The notes under the pieces: generated by a model
Seen by the model: only the letters and a program-made list of their open reading frames with translations
Database searches by the model: none
Told to the model about the DNA's origin: nothing
Translations under genes and position numbers: made by a program
Origin: Diphasiastrum complanatum
Taxonomy: Eukaryota; Streptophyta; Lycopodiopsida; Lycopodiales; Lycopodiaceae
Direction: 5' to 3'
Length of the DNA stretch: 37,675 nucleotides
NCBI GenBank assembly: GCA_029204225.1
Contig: MU835620.1
Coordinates: 1 to 37,675 of the forward strand
Part shown: piece by piece, positions 1 to 10,789 of the stretch
Layout: the number at the start of each line of letters is the position of its first letter
How positions within the stretch are numbered: position 1 is the stretch's first letter

Positions 1-130
1 CCTTCGGCTTCCTCATGGGCCATTGTTATGTACCATACAATACGCCCTTAAGTGATGGCCTTGCAAGGGCAGGACATAGGTCTAAGGTTATCGACATGAT
101 TGGATGCCACACGTCACCATCCTAGGCGGT

Positions 131-187
131 CACGTGTCGCCAATAGGACCGTGCTTGATGGGACCCACTTGTACCATGCTTATATAG
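131..187 (+). promoter_or_regulatory. Possible RNA polymerase II promoter (G-box, CCAAT, TATA)
   Basis: A CACGTG G-box (131-136), a CCAAT motif (140-144) and TATATAG (181-187) lie in the usual order and spacing for a plant promoter. A pyrimidine/CA-rich stretch follows at about 205-225. The surrounding sequence could be the U3 part of an LTR, but I found no matching second copy or LTR ends in the window. The open frame downstream has no recognisable product. Motif evidence only. Confidence 0.3.
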
Positions 188-3060
188 AGGTGGGGTATCC
201 CTTTTACCATTCACTCAATTTACCCAGGAGTTGGTGCATGGAGAGCACGTGCAGTAGCGAGGATGTATCTCCAGGACAGGAGAGTGTGCTAGGGAGAGCT
301 AAGAGCGATGGATGGTGGTATGGGACGTCGATTATCATTGGAGGCTTGAACAAGTATGACAGTGTCGATAACTCCAATGCATGGAGATGGGTCGGCAATG
401 ACCCTATGGATGGGTGGATACGGTGCATCATCACTTGTATGGGGTGTGTGTTAAGCTTCAAAGCTATCAGAGATCATGGGAGTTGTAACAGCCACCTTCT
501 TACAACAAAGTATGGTAGGTATGGTATTGGCGTTGGGTGTCACAAAGAAGATGAGAGAATGTACGAGATTGGATGACATTAAGATGTGTGGACTAACGGC
601 TCAAGGTTGCTTTAAAGGGTTTTAGAGACAAGGAGGTCTCACGAGTTAAGGATCCTTCTCCAATACAATCGAGGGAGGTAATTGATATGACCAATAATTA
701 GGTTGGTCTATAAGGAAAAGAGCACATGCATACAAGGTTTGTGAGCTCATTCATCGAAATGTTCATTATTTGGGAATAGTCTTGGAAGATAATTATTCTA
801 GCCCATAGAATAATAGCTGAACAATTCGAATCTCAATGTGCTACCATTTTTAGGTTTTCTGATTAATTGCTCTATTAAAACTTCTCATATGTTGAAAAAA
901 GCATTGAGACAGCATATGTATCCTTGTTTCAACAACTTGCAATTTGTGTCTACACTCAATATGATATATCATTCTTGGTCCACAAATCACATTAAGTTAC
1001 ATGGCACCTACCTTGATGTTGTTTCAATACATGTAGACGCCAAAAAGTCTCTTGATGAATATGTTCAAATAACTCAATACTGGTAAAGTTTCAACTAAAA
1101 TAGAGGACCATCTTTTGAAAAATAAGATCAACTTTGGCCACACATTTTAACGGTTACCTTGATATCGCAATGAACACTTTATGCTAATATCATATTTATA
1201 AGTGACTAGAGAAAAGAAAAGTACCTACCAAACGGCAAACTCGAAGGTAAATACTATTAATATTTCCTTGACAATGCCCTTCGGTCATAACCATTTGCAC
1301 CAATAATGTCAAATCTCCAACAATCTACATCAAATAATGAGTTACAAAGTTGTTAGCATGAGAATTTTAATTCAAGTCATTTCCTAAAGTATCTTCAATA
1401 ATCCAAAGTGCATTGTCCTCCACACTTTCTTAAAAAAGGAATGTGATTTATACAAAACGGGACAAATCAACCATTTTAAAAAATGTAGACGCAATTTGGC
1501 AATCTTAAAACATCAAGATCGTTGGGACAAAAAGAAAAACACTAATTGCAAGACTAACATTTACACAATTCGGTCAAGGTCTCGATTTATAATCACAAAA
1601 GTTGTTTGACAATGCCAATGGACTGATGTCTAGGTGTGAACATATAAAATTAGGATTGCATAGTTAGTGTCCTAATAGACATAACTAGAGGACATACCTT
1701 TTGGGTCTAGGCTCACGCTGGCAAGAATGACACCTAAGTTCACCTACTTTTCAAGGCAGTGTTCTTGTATTAGGTTGACCTGCAGCCACATAAGCATGTT
1801 GAGACTTGAGAGAGTGTTCACTCTTGGAGAAGCACATCTAAGAGGTTTGTGCACCGGAGCATGCTAAGTTGTGAGAAATCATCTTCACGGATAAGCTTCT
1901 ATAGTATGGGACACCGGGAATATGGCTCTTAAAAGTTGACATCTTGGGCTCAAGAGTAGCTGTTGGAATGAGAGCTAACGGTCACACGATGAGTCTGCTA
2001 GTTATTCTCCCGGTGTTGATCATAGGAGCTTCATCTTGGCAATGGGACAGCAAGCACATAGAGATTGCGACAACTAGGCAAGATGTGAATCTTAGTCAAT
2101 TTTGAATGAGGCGGTATCCTGCTCGCCACTCTACCTTGTGAACTCAGACGAATTCCTGTTATGGGTCGTTAACGGGTTACCTTTTTCATTGGCTCACATG
2201 TATACTTGACCAGTCAATACATTCCATTCCTTATTGTCTCATTGTAGAGACTAAGTACTTCTGGAAGCTTGTTAATGACAGACGTTTCTAATGGATATCA
2301 AGTTTCTCACGAACCTCTTGCACGGGACGCAATGCTTTTCTGAGAAAAATTATTGAGATTCATGTAATCAGATGGCTGGAATCTACTGCTTAGGGCAGAT
2401 TCAAGTTCTTGACTGATTCTCGGGGTGTTCAAGAGAGAAATCTGCAGTTCAGGGAGACTTGATGAGTGCTTAACAAGCATGTAGAAAGCGGTTTCAAAAT
2501 CAGGTCAGAAATCTACTAAGAGGGCCATCAACGAAGGTGCACTTTTGTATCAAAGCCTATCCTTACATAAATGCCAAGGGAAAAAGGGTTGATGCTTGAG
2601 AAGTGCTACAGAAGGCCAACCAGACTCCCCACATGTGAATCAAAATCCTTAGAATGAGGTGCGATCAAGCTAAGGACAAAATGGTTGTTCTTGAAGAACC
2701 TAGAGCTCAAGGGGCTCACTTTCCATGGTGTTAGAAAGATAAATCTTGAACTTGGAGAGTTTAACAAGAAGCTGTGTTCGACAATGACTAAACTAGAGCT
2801 CAGGGAGCTCACTTCAGCGAGTAACTGGGAAATGGCTAAGCATCACTGATACAAGACAAAGGCAATGTCTCCAAGTTCGCAAATTAAAAATTCGGGGTTA
2901 AGAATTGATCTAGACGAGTGTAGCAACAAGGATAATTACCCACTAAGAAAGTTACTTATGATTACATTCAGGGAGGTCATATGTGTCAATACAAAGGAAA
3001 TGTCAATTTAAGGTTCTTTTTCCAATTAGTAGCCTAACTCTAGCAAATGCTTTAGCAAGT
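188..3060. other. No gene recognised
   Basis: Frames on both strands are short or lack the character of a known protein. The 158-codon plus frame near 100-576 starts at TTG and has no domain I recognise. A short 17-nt theme, GAGCTCAAGGGGCTCAC (about 2702) and GAGCTCAGGGAGCTCAC (about 2796), is repeated once. Old, unrecognisable transposon sequence is the likeliest content. Confidence 0.4.
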
Positions 3061-3067
3061 AATCTAA

Positions 3068-3316
3068 TTGTCTTCCAAAAAAGGGTTGGAATACACTGAA
3101 TTGAGAGAGTGGCATTTCTTGGAGCAGAATAGAGTGAGAGTCGAGAAAATGAGTGCAGAAAAGCTAATATATGAGCTACCTCTTGAGGAGGTACGTCCCC
3201 CGCCGCAGCAGATAACGCAGGGCTCTGTGCCACAAGCTCCTGCAACACCACCACCTTCTTCAACTCCCACGACTGCACCTGCTGCTGCTTTGAATGCAAT
3301 GCAGCAGAAGCAGTAG
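3068..3316 (+). CDS. Possible C-terminal exon relic, unknown product
   Basis: An open frame of 82 codons with no ATG at its start: it opens at TTG directly after an in-frame TAA (3065-3067), so it could only be an internal or terminal exon, or a relic. The first half is charged and helix-like (…LREWHFLEQNRVRVEKMSAEK…). The second half is rich in Pro, Ala, Thr and Gln, and it ends ALNAMQQKQ followed by TAG. I cannot name the family. The opposite strand is also open (3374 to 3003), begins with an ATG and is preceded by a GA-rich stretch that could serve as a 5' UTR. Which strand is real, if either, cannot be decided here. The base composition is more GC-rich than the surrounding AT-rich DNA, which favours some coding history. 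Confidence 0.2.
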   Translation: MSSKKGLEYTELREWHFLEQNRVRVEKMSAEKLIYELPLEEVRPPPQQITQGSVPQAPATPPPSSTPTTAPAAALNAMQQKQ

Positions 3317-3439
3317 CTGCATCTCGTAGCGGCTGGAAGGCCGCACGCCAAACCCTGCATCTTGTCCCCGCCATCGTTGCCTTTGTACTCTTACACCATT
3401 TTATCCTTCATAGAGCGCTCTCCCTCGCCTCTCGCGCGC

Positions 3440-3445
3440 TCTCGC

Positions 3446-3479
<34 letters not shown>
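3440..3479. repeat. (CT)n-rich microsatellite
   Basis: Almost pure CT dinucleotides, preceded by a CTCGCGCGCTCTCGCTC stretch. On the minus strand this is a GA-rich tract upstream of the ATG at 3374. Confidence 0.85.
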
Positions 3480-3482
<3 letters not shown>

Positions 3483-4312
3483 TCAAATTATTGTTATTTT
3501 TTTTCTGAAACCTAAAAAAAAGCGTAAAAGATAAAAAACAGAGACTCTCTATATCCTAGTGCACGCATCTAATTCTCTCTCTTGCACTTTTATACATTTC
3601 TCTTTCTAAAAACTTATTTTTTTACAAATTTCTAAAGTCACATGTTTTTTCTAAGAATTTATAATGCAAATCTCATTTTCAAACTTTTCAAATGCCCTTC
3701 AAATAAGTTTTAAAATAAATGTGGACCAATGAAAATAAACAAAAACCCTTTTTGTTTATCATTGCCAACATTCTCTTACTATGTATGCCATTTCTCCTCC
3801 ATAAAACCCTAAATCCAGATAAAAACCCTAGCTTTTCACATTTCATTTTGAAAATCTTGTTTACACATCTTTTGAAAGAGCTTCAAACATATACAATCAA
3901 TTAAAACAAAACCCTAAAGTATGAGATTAATTAAAATGCATGTGTTCATCATCAATAAAGCTTTGTTGAGTAGTCAAACCTAAAATTCCAACAAGTTTTG
4001 TATATCATTGTTATCGTTCTCTCTCACACACACATTTCTCTCTCTCAACTCACATTATCGCTATTTTTCATCCAAAACTAAAAAGTCCTAAGATGGAATT
4101 TGTGCGTTCTCTCTTGGCGTTCCTCTCTCCCTTGCGATTTTATAACTTCCTCTCTCCCTTGCGATTTTATAGTTGATTTTTTTCCAAAAGTTTAAAAAAG
4201 ACGTGTTTTCTCTCTAGAAACTTCCAATAACACACTTGTTCTCTCTCTTAATTTTCAAACCCACGTCAAATGCTCTTCAAAGATGTTCTAGAACAAACGT
4301 GGACCAATGGAA
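3479..4312. repeat. Two diverged copies of a ~270-bp AT-rich unit
   Basis: The segments 3479-3735 and about 4047-4312 match in order. Both start CTCAACTCA(A/C)ATTAT, continue through pyrimidine-rich and AAACTTTTC/AATTTTCAAAC stretches to ATGC(C/T)CTTCAAA, and end in GTGGACCAATG (3721 and 4299). The offset is about 568-578 bp with many substitutions and small indels. Between the copies lie several AAACCCTA telobox-like motifs (about 3806-3915). No coding capacity is evident. Confidence 0.55.
4120..4172. repeat. 27-bp tandem duplication
   Basis: The unit TTCCTCTCTCCCTTGCGATT plus TTATA occurs at 4120 and again at 4147 with a 27-bp period and almost no difference. It looks like a recent slippage duplication inside the second copy of the larger unit. 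Confidence 0.8.
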
Positions 4313-4393
4313 ATTTGCAAATCCCATTTTCTTTAACTAAGGTGATATTCCATTCTTAGATACTCTCTCTCTCTCTCTCACCTCACCATGTAT

Positions 4394-5520
4394 CTATATA
4401 TATATTTAAACTTATGTACACTTTTGCGCATGTGTATAGGTGCACCCATGCATCCTTCGCCCCTCACCCATGCATGAACTTTTTCTAACCTAAAAAACTT
4501 GGGGAGGAGGATGCATGTATGGGGAAAAGGATGCATGTATGAAGAAATTGCATATCCTCATACATTTGCACATTGTGTGCATTGGGGGGTGGGCCCCAAA
4601 AAGATTCCCCAAACCTCCCTCCGAATTATTAAATTCAAATATCTTTCTTAACTAAAAATGATGGGGAGGGGAAATGATGGGGAGAGGGATGCATGTATGG
4701 GGAAAGTGCATATCCTCATACATTTGCACATTGTGTGCATTGGGGGGTGGGTCTCAAATATCTTTCTCTAAATTTCAATATTTGGTGTTTGAAATTAAGG
4801 TTTTATTTTTTTCACACATTTCAATGTGCTTTAAACTTTAGCCAATATTATTTTTTACATGGCTTTCTTATTTATTTTGAATTACCAAAGTTTTATCCAT
4901 AAATCATGAACATAAAAATTCTCTTGACTACTTAAAATTGCTTCTTCTTTTTTTCAATCCTTCAAATCTCTATCTTGGCCCACCATTTTCATGAATGTTT
5001 AACCACAAGCCCAAACTCACTATCTTTAACTCCAAAGGATCAAATTTTTCCAAAGACTCGAATTTTTTCAAAGGATTGAAGGACCCTTTGTATTGTCAAG
5101 TCGAATTTTTCAAAACACTCGAATTTTTTCGAAGACTCAAATTTTTCGAAAGACTCGATTTTATTTTTCAACGACAATAATTTTTTCGAAGGCTTTTCAA
5201 AGACTCGAATTTTTCCAAAGACTATAATGTTTGATATTCGAGATGCAAGATGTGCAAGATTGGCAATCATCCAAATCATCGGCCGCCATCTAGATCGGCC
5301 TCCATTGTCCGTCAACGACGACACTCTTTACTAGTCTATATATATATTTAAACTTTGTTCCACTTTTATGCATGGGTGAGGGGACCCATGCATCCTCCTC
5401 CCCTCACCCATGCATACATATTTTTTAAACTTAAAAATTTGGGGAGGAGGATGCATGTATGGAGAAAATGATGCATGGCCCTCCTCCCCAAGCATGCATT
5501 TAAGGGGCCCACTCCAAATT
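4394..5520. repeat. Dispersed repeats around a GGGGAGGAGGATGCATGTATG theme
   Basis: A block beginning with TATATATATTTAAAC, running through CACCCATGCAT to GGGGAGGAGGATGCATGTATG, occurs at about 4394-4524 and again at about 5335-5461. A third partial copy lies at about 4678-4755, with a shared CATATCCTCATACATTTGCAC stretch also at 4551. The blocks contain CCCATGCAT/ATGCATGGG inverted motifs. No open frame of note runs through them. Confidence 0.6.
5041..5222. repeat. Degenerate tandem repeat AAGACTCGAATTTTTC
   Basis: About nine imperfect copies of a 15-20 nt unit built on AAAGACTCGAATTTTTTC. The apparent short ORFs here on both strands (Phe/Lys/Glu-rich) are products of the repeat and not genes. 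Confidence 0.7.
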
Positions 5521-5689
5521 CAAATTACCCTTTACCAACACACAATGTTTTGAAGTGCATGTACATACTTTCATGGTGAAAGGTGTTAATTAAATGAGAC
5601 TTTCATTATCAAGAATTTGAAGGGTGCTCTAAGGATTTTTTTAAATTATCATACTTTCCACGAGAAAGGCTGAAATAAAAATGCATTTC

Positions 5690-6128
5690 TATGGCTTGCC
5701 TATGTGGCAGAGCCCGGTTGGCTTACCACATAGGTATGGTAGGCCTGCGTGGCAACTTTCGAGCCCACCTATATCCCTCTCTCAGGTCCACTCAAACCTA
5801 CGTGGCAGAGCCCGGTTGGCTTGCCGTACAAGCCTATGGTAGGCCTACATGTTTGCCAATGGCAAACCTCAAGCCTGCATGATTTGCCATGTGGCAGACC
5901 TACGTGGCTTGTCACATGGTAGTGTGCGACAGGCTTAGCAGATAGCAGACCACGTAGGCAGAGCCTGGTTGGCTTGCCAGCCTATGATGGGCCTACGTGG
6001 CTTGCCACGTGGCTAACCCCAAGCTTGCATGATTTGCCATGTGGCAGCCATACGTGACTTGCCACGTGGTAGCCTATGACAGGCTTGGTAGATAGCAGGC
6101 CAATGTGGCATGTTACACAAGCCTATTG
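5690..6128. repeat. G-box-rich CACGTGG repeat block, left part
   Basis: Degenerate units built on GTAGGCCTACGTGGCTTGCC and ACGTGGCAG, with TAGCCTATGACAGGCTTGG linkers. Many units are near-palindromic around CACGTG. The same family continues at 11954-13172. The block stops within a unit at the LTR element's target site (TATTG, 6124-6128). Confidence 0.85.
6124..6128. repeat. Target site duplication, left copy (TATTG)
   Basis: TATTG directly before the LTR start at 6129 pairs with TATGG at 11954-11958, a four of five match. The unbroken repeat reads …CAAGCCTATGGTAGGCC…, so joining the flanks rebuilds a normal repeat unit. This supports a real insertion at this point. Confidence 0.75.
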
Positions 6129-6698
6129 TGTTGACAGATTCTCTGTCTTAGAATCTATTAACTAGTTCTTTGTTTCGTAAGGGCATGATCATAGGGGCAT
6201 CACTCAATAAAACCATCATCATCAAGGAGCTTAGTGTAGCATCAAACTCATGGGAAATCTTTTTATTAAGCATGGAGTAGATACAATACAAAAAGCTCTT
6301 CTACACAAGGAGAGAGTCTCTTAAATAAGCAAGAGAGTTTCTTAGGTAGCATCCTAGTGGAATTTCCACATTTCACAAATTACAAGTGGAATAATGCTCT
6401 CCACTAGTGGTCACCATCAAAAGATGGCTCACTCTACTTTCTTTAAAAGGGGTCTACTTGCATTCATTACATTTGCCTAGAAATACTAGTTCCTACGTGG
6501 TCATTCTATCTTCCGGGATTCACCACGAGGCTTACACAGTTCTTGCTTGTCATTCCTAACTAGCATTTCTCGGCTCTCATACTCGGCTCTCAGTCTTCGT
6601 TGGTCTCGTCTTCTCAGAGACCTCCTCGGTCTAAGGTGAGAGGTGCTCTTGAGTTACTCTGTCCGAGTATCTTGGGGATTTGTCAGAATCAGCCAACA
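6129..6698 (-). repeat. 3' LTR (short form)
   Basis: On the plus strand it begins TGTTGACAGATTC and ends GAATCAGCCAACA, which are inverted-repeat LTR ends. On the minus (transcribed) strand, GCTTATTTAA (6321-6330) is a TATA-like box and AATAAA (6262-6267) a poly(A) signal downstream of it. This is the order expected for U3-R-U5 in this orientation. Compared with the other LTR it lacks 607 bp between 6178 and 6179, and it carries an extra TACTCGGCTC near 6580. Confidence 0.85.
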
Positions 6699-6715
6699 TC
6701 GTCTCACCCCTAATG
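6699..6715 (-). other. Polypurine tract of the 6129-11953 element
   Basis: On the minus strand CATTAGGGGTGAGACGA ends directly at the TG of the 3' LTR. The purine run AGGGGTGAGA in this position is a typical plus-strand priming site and confirms the minus orientation. Confidence 0.75.
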
Positions 6716-8339
6716 TGTTGCAGGACCCACTGCAACTCATATTGGACGATGTCTCTCCGCTTTGCATTGGCATTTTCGATCGTCACTTGGAAAAGCGTAG
6801 ATCCTTGTTCGCTTACATAAAACCAAGTGCTTATTGTCGCCAGTCTTTATCAAAAAAAATGTTTTTCACAAATTGCCGCAATTGGATTAGAATGTCTTAT
6901 TGCTATAGGTGGTTGACATTCTCAAAGTGGAGAGCTCTCAGCAACTTCACAACTTGCATGCTCGAGTGTTTTCCATGTGTCTCTTTGTTTTGTCACTTGT
7001 ATCTGCCATTGACGGTTTCATCTTTGGTTTCTTGGCAGATTCTATCTTCTGGGAAGTCTGTATCCTCCAATCGCTTCTGGGTGTTTCCGTGGTTCTTCTC
7101 TCAGTTGAAGTTTCAGTCTCAAGGAAAACCTTCGATCTACAGATTGCACAAACTTTGATTATCAGTCTCAAGGGGATGGACTCATCAAAAGTTGGTGGTA
7201 TTAACATATTTGGATGGACGGTTTGATAACGGTAAGAAAATATGATGAAGTCTTGGTGAAAGGATGAAGGAACTGATAGTTCTACAGTTGCAGCCTTGGA
7301 CCCTTGCAATGTCGAGCTTTGACCACCACTTGCTGGGTGAGGAGCATGCTTTATTTTGCAGGTTCACGGTTGTCTTCATCTTTCTTTTCTGCAGCTCTTT
7401 CTTTTGATCCGTTACTTCCGGATCTCTTTGGGCTTCGTAGGAGGGGATTCAACTATCATTGCTTCAAAGAGTTTCTTTTGATCAAAATTGATCTGACTCA
7501 TTTGTTGCTTAAGTTTTCGTCCTTTTCTCCTCAACTTCTTGGATCTTCCTCTTTAGTTCTTCTAGCTACTTCATCTGCTTCTTAGGTCTTCGTTTGGCTG
7601 ATCAACCATTGTAGGTGGCAATTGGTCTCCGCAAGACATTTGCAATGATTTTTCAACTACTTCGATAGGACTATAAAAAACTAGGAATTTCTCAGAAGAA
7701 CAGTAGACTGATGATAATCAAACAGATGGAAGGAAGGGTGGTAGTGACAACGGTAGATGGTGTGGGCGATAGGCATGAGAATGGATGCAGATGTATGATG
7801 AGAGGTTGGTTGAAGAATGAGACTGATTTTCCAATGCTTGTGTTTCCCTTTGATCTGTTAGAGTAATGAAGCCCTTGTCAAAAACAAGACAGGTAGTGAC
7901 ACTTGAATCTACCATCGTTGATAGTAGATGTTGTAAGATATAGCTTGAGATGCAGTGATGATTGAGGTACCATGTCCTGAGGACCTCTTTGAGTAAGAGA
8001 TTCAGAACCAAATCTCTATTTGGATTTCCAAATCATAGATTTATTGTGTATTGGCACATTGGCAATCTTATGAGCATGTGGAAAGACAAATAGATTTGCG
8101 TTTGCATAAAGGGAGAAAAACTGTCAATTCCCTGTGGAGGTTGCTCTTGGTTGGACATGATAACAGATGCCGGAATATCGGTGTTATGTTATGTCGACAA
8201 GGACGCATTTCATATTGTCTTTTTACATTATGGAACTGGTGTATTTTGCGGTATTGTAGAAGTTTGCAAGAAACTCCTCGATTGAGCAGCAGGTTTACCT
8301 GTTGGTTGCTATGGTGCTCATGTGGTTGTCGTGAAGATC
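6716..8339 (-). other. Degenerate internal region between gag and PPT
   Basis: Minus-strand frames are broken by many stops. Visible fragments are Gln/Pro/Thr-rich after the zinc knuckles (about 8330-8100), then an open stretch of unknown type at 8011-7718, then a Lys/Glu-rich coiled-coil-like segment (LEELKRKIQEVEEKR) at about 7590-7530. No DTG/DSG protease, YxDD reverse transcriptase or integrase signature is seen. The plus-strand frame at 6643-7158 is a shadow. Confidence 0.5.
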
Positions 8340-9596
8340 CTATTGTGATTTGTAACTGACGTGATGGGCAGGTAGGATCTTAGTTGGTTGTTTCGGACAG
8401 TCTTTGAAACTGTGTATTCTTACACAGTCGGGACACGCAGCGTGGTATTTGGTCTTGACTGGACAATCAACCATGAAGTGGCCAGTTTCACCACAGATGA
8501 AACATTTGGTGTGCAATGGCCCTTGTATAACGGCAAAGCCATCTTGTATGGCTAATGGTTCTGGACTTTCAGATGGATATTCCTGATAAGTCAAGGCATT
8601 TACAGATTGAAATGGTTGTTCCTCATATTGTTGAGTTGTATGTGCTTGGATAGGCCAATATGAAGGACAAGCATCAACATGATGCGTAGCCCAGCAGTGT
8701 GGGCACCATATTGTTTTTTGTCTATCAGATACCTGTGCAGGATTTGGCTGACCAGGCATATTGCGTTGGATAGAATTCAGGGTAGTTTGAAACTCATTGG
8801 TGAGTTTCTCCAACTGTAGTTGGTGTTGCTTATTAAGCAACTCCAACTGGGATTTTCAAAGCTGATTTCGAGTGTCCTTGATCGGCTTCGACACATGGAC
8901 AGGAGCACGTGGTGCTTGTCTTTCCCTTGATTCGTCAACATCTTATCTTTCATCTTCCTCCTTGATGGCATCAGACATAGCTAATTTGAGGCTCATATAT
9001 TCATCATTGGATTTAAGCTCACGTCTAATCCATCTTGGAAGGCCGACTAAAACCCAGATGATGAGCATTTGTTTAGAGGGCTATTCTTGTACTTGACTTT
9101 TGAGACGTTTGAAACGCTCGATATAGTCTCGTACACGTTCATCCTTTGCCATCTTGATGTTACTCAATTTGACAAAAGGGCTCTCGATCAAACGAAAGGG
9201 CTTAAAACGCTTGACAAATGACTCTTTTAAAATTGACCAGTTTGTCTTTTCTTCATGATCAAGGTTGAAAAACCAATCACGTGCCTTAGCGATCATAGTC
9301 ATTGAAAACAATTGGACCATAGCATCGGGAGATGTTTCGACACACACATCACATGAATTCTCAAAGATTTGCAAAAATCGTTGAGGGTCTGAACTACCGT
9401 CAAACTTTGGTAGATCTAGCTTGGGTGTACGTCTCTCAATATGAGCTCCGTGAGTGGCAGAAGCACCGTTAAGGTTGGTTCTTTCCTGGTAGGGGTCAGG
9501 ACCATAAGAATGGGCTCATGCTCGTGAAGACTCAACTCTATCAAGTTCTTGTCCATCGAATGGGTTTGTGGATGGCTCGTATATTTAGGACCGCAT
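8340..9596 (-). pseudogene. gag: gag relic with zinc knuckles (Ty3/Gypsy-type)
   Basis: One minus-strand frame of about 418 codons. It holds a retrotransposon gag (capsid) domain, recognisable from LDLPKFDGSSDPQRFLQIF, ARDWFFNLD and ERVRDYIERFKRLK, then a Gln-rich helical linker and a CCHC knuckle CFICGETGHFMVDC (CX2CX4HX4C). Two looser knuckle-like clusters flank it, CPHCWATHHVDAC and CPDCVRIHSFKDC. The frame is interrupted by TAG (9081-9083), TAA (8943-8945) and TGA (8856-8858), plus a TGA and a TAA near the N terminus. All of these fit single C-to-T changes from CAG, CAA or CGA. Gag packages the element RNA. The upstream ATG region is also damaged, so the true start is unknown. It is related to the gag relics at 18475-18655 and 35205-35515. 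Confidence 0.85.
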
Positions 9597-9949
9597 TCGG
9601 TAGAACCTATGACATCTGATTTGTTCAGCTATAGGGGACCTGATCTTGTATAGATAATCTTATGGGATTTCAGGATCTTTTTGTTGGTCCATTGGGTACT
9701 GTTGTGTCTTGTTTGTGTTGGGTATGTGTTTTTGGTGTTGAAGGAAGTGAAGGTGGAGACTCAGTATGAAAATTGCTTTCTAGTGGTATGAGTTTTGTTT
9801 TTTTGAATTTTTTTGGTGTTTATGTCCTTCTTCTTTTTTTCAGCCTCTAAGGCTTTGGGGAGATGGTGGTTCAGTCGAAATGCCAATCAAAGGTGTCGTT
9901 TGAAAGTTCTGTGGTCTGGCATGGAGTTGGTTAGTTGAGATGGTGAGGA

Positions 9950-10430
9950 ATCTCGTCGGTTGAGATTGGACCCAGAACCGTCGGTCGAGATCTGACGCGA
10001 ACCCGTCGGTCGAAATCTGATCGAAAATTCATTTGTCAAGATCTAACTGAAAACCCGTCGGTCGAGATTTGACGCAAACCCGTCGGTCGAGATCTGATCG
10101 AAAACAAATCTGACGCGAATCCGTCAGTCGAGATCTGACGCGAATCTGTCGGTCAAGATCTGACGCGAACCCGTCGGTCGAGATATGACGCGTTGGTCGA
10201 GATCTGATCGAAAATCCGTGGGTCGATATCTGACGCGAACCTGTCGGTCGAGATCTGAGATTTGAAAAAAAAAAAAAAAAAAGCGTCGGTTGAGATTTGT
10301 AAAAAAAAAGCGTCGGTTGAGATTTGTAAAAAAAAAGTGTTGGTTGAGATTTGAAAGAAAGTGTAGGCTGAGACATGAAGGGAAGCGTCGGTTGAGATAT
10401 AAAGGAAAGTGTCGGCTGAGTTATGAAGGA
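9950..10430 (-). repeat. Minisatellite in the element leader, unit ~25 bp
   Basis: On the plus strand, repeats of CGTCGGTCGAGATCTGACGC plus GAACC with variable spacing. They shift after 10260 into units of GCGTCGGTTGAGATTTG followed by A-runs. The tract lies between the PBS and gag of the minus-strand element, in its untranslated leader. The Arg/Ser/Asp-rich minus ORFs here (10029-10593) are read-through of the repeat and not genes. Confidence 0.8.
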
Positions 10431-10771
10431 AATGGAGTGTGATGGGGTGGCTGAAGGAGTGTAGTTGTTGGGTGTGGGCTCTGGTTTTGCAGTTTGATAC
10501 TAAAGCAAGTCTGATCGCAAATGGATTGGCCAACCGTGCATTTGTGTTTGCAGTTGTTGTGACTTGCTTGTTGGTTTGCAGGTTCAGGTGCAAGCAAGTT
10601 GGTTTTCAGACAGATTTGCAAGCAAGTCTATTTGCTTGCGGTTGTTGTTTCTTGCAGGTCGTTTTGCAGGTAGGGTAGTTCGTTTGCAAGGTAGACTGCA
10701 GATGAGAACTGTTATTGATCTGTTTAAGAATATTGTTGTAGCAGGTATGGGTTTATGAGGTGTGGAGTTCA

Positions 10772-10789
10772 AGCAGCAGCGGTGCCAAA
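10772..10789 (-). other. Primer binding site of the 6129-11953 element
   Basis: Directly inside the 5' LTR the minus strand reads TTTGGCACCGCTGCTGCT. It begins with the TGG that pairs with a tRNA CCA tail after a two-base spacer. It resembles the TGGCGCCG class of PBS seen in Tat/Athila-type Gypsy elements, but I cannot assign the tRNA by eye. Confidence 0.65.

Noticed and set aside
100-576. 158-codon plus-strand frame near the left end
   Set aside because: Starts at TTG, has no recognisable domain, overlaps a promoter-like region and is open partly on the other strand too.
6643-7585. Plus-strand frames of 93-171 codons within the LTR element
   Set aside because: Antisense to a minus-strand element and without domain signals; one overlaps the LTR and PPT.
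10029-10621. Arg/Ser/Asp-rich minus frames
   Set aside because: They are read-through of the leader minisatellite; repeat units in different frames give the same look.
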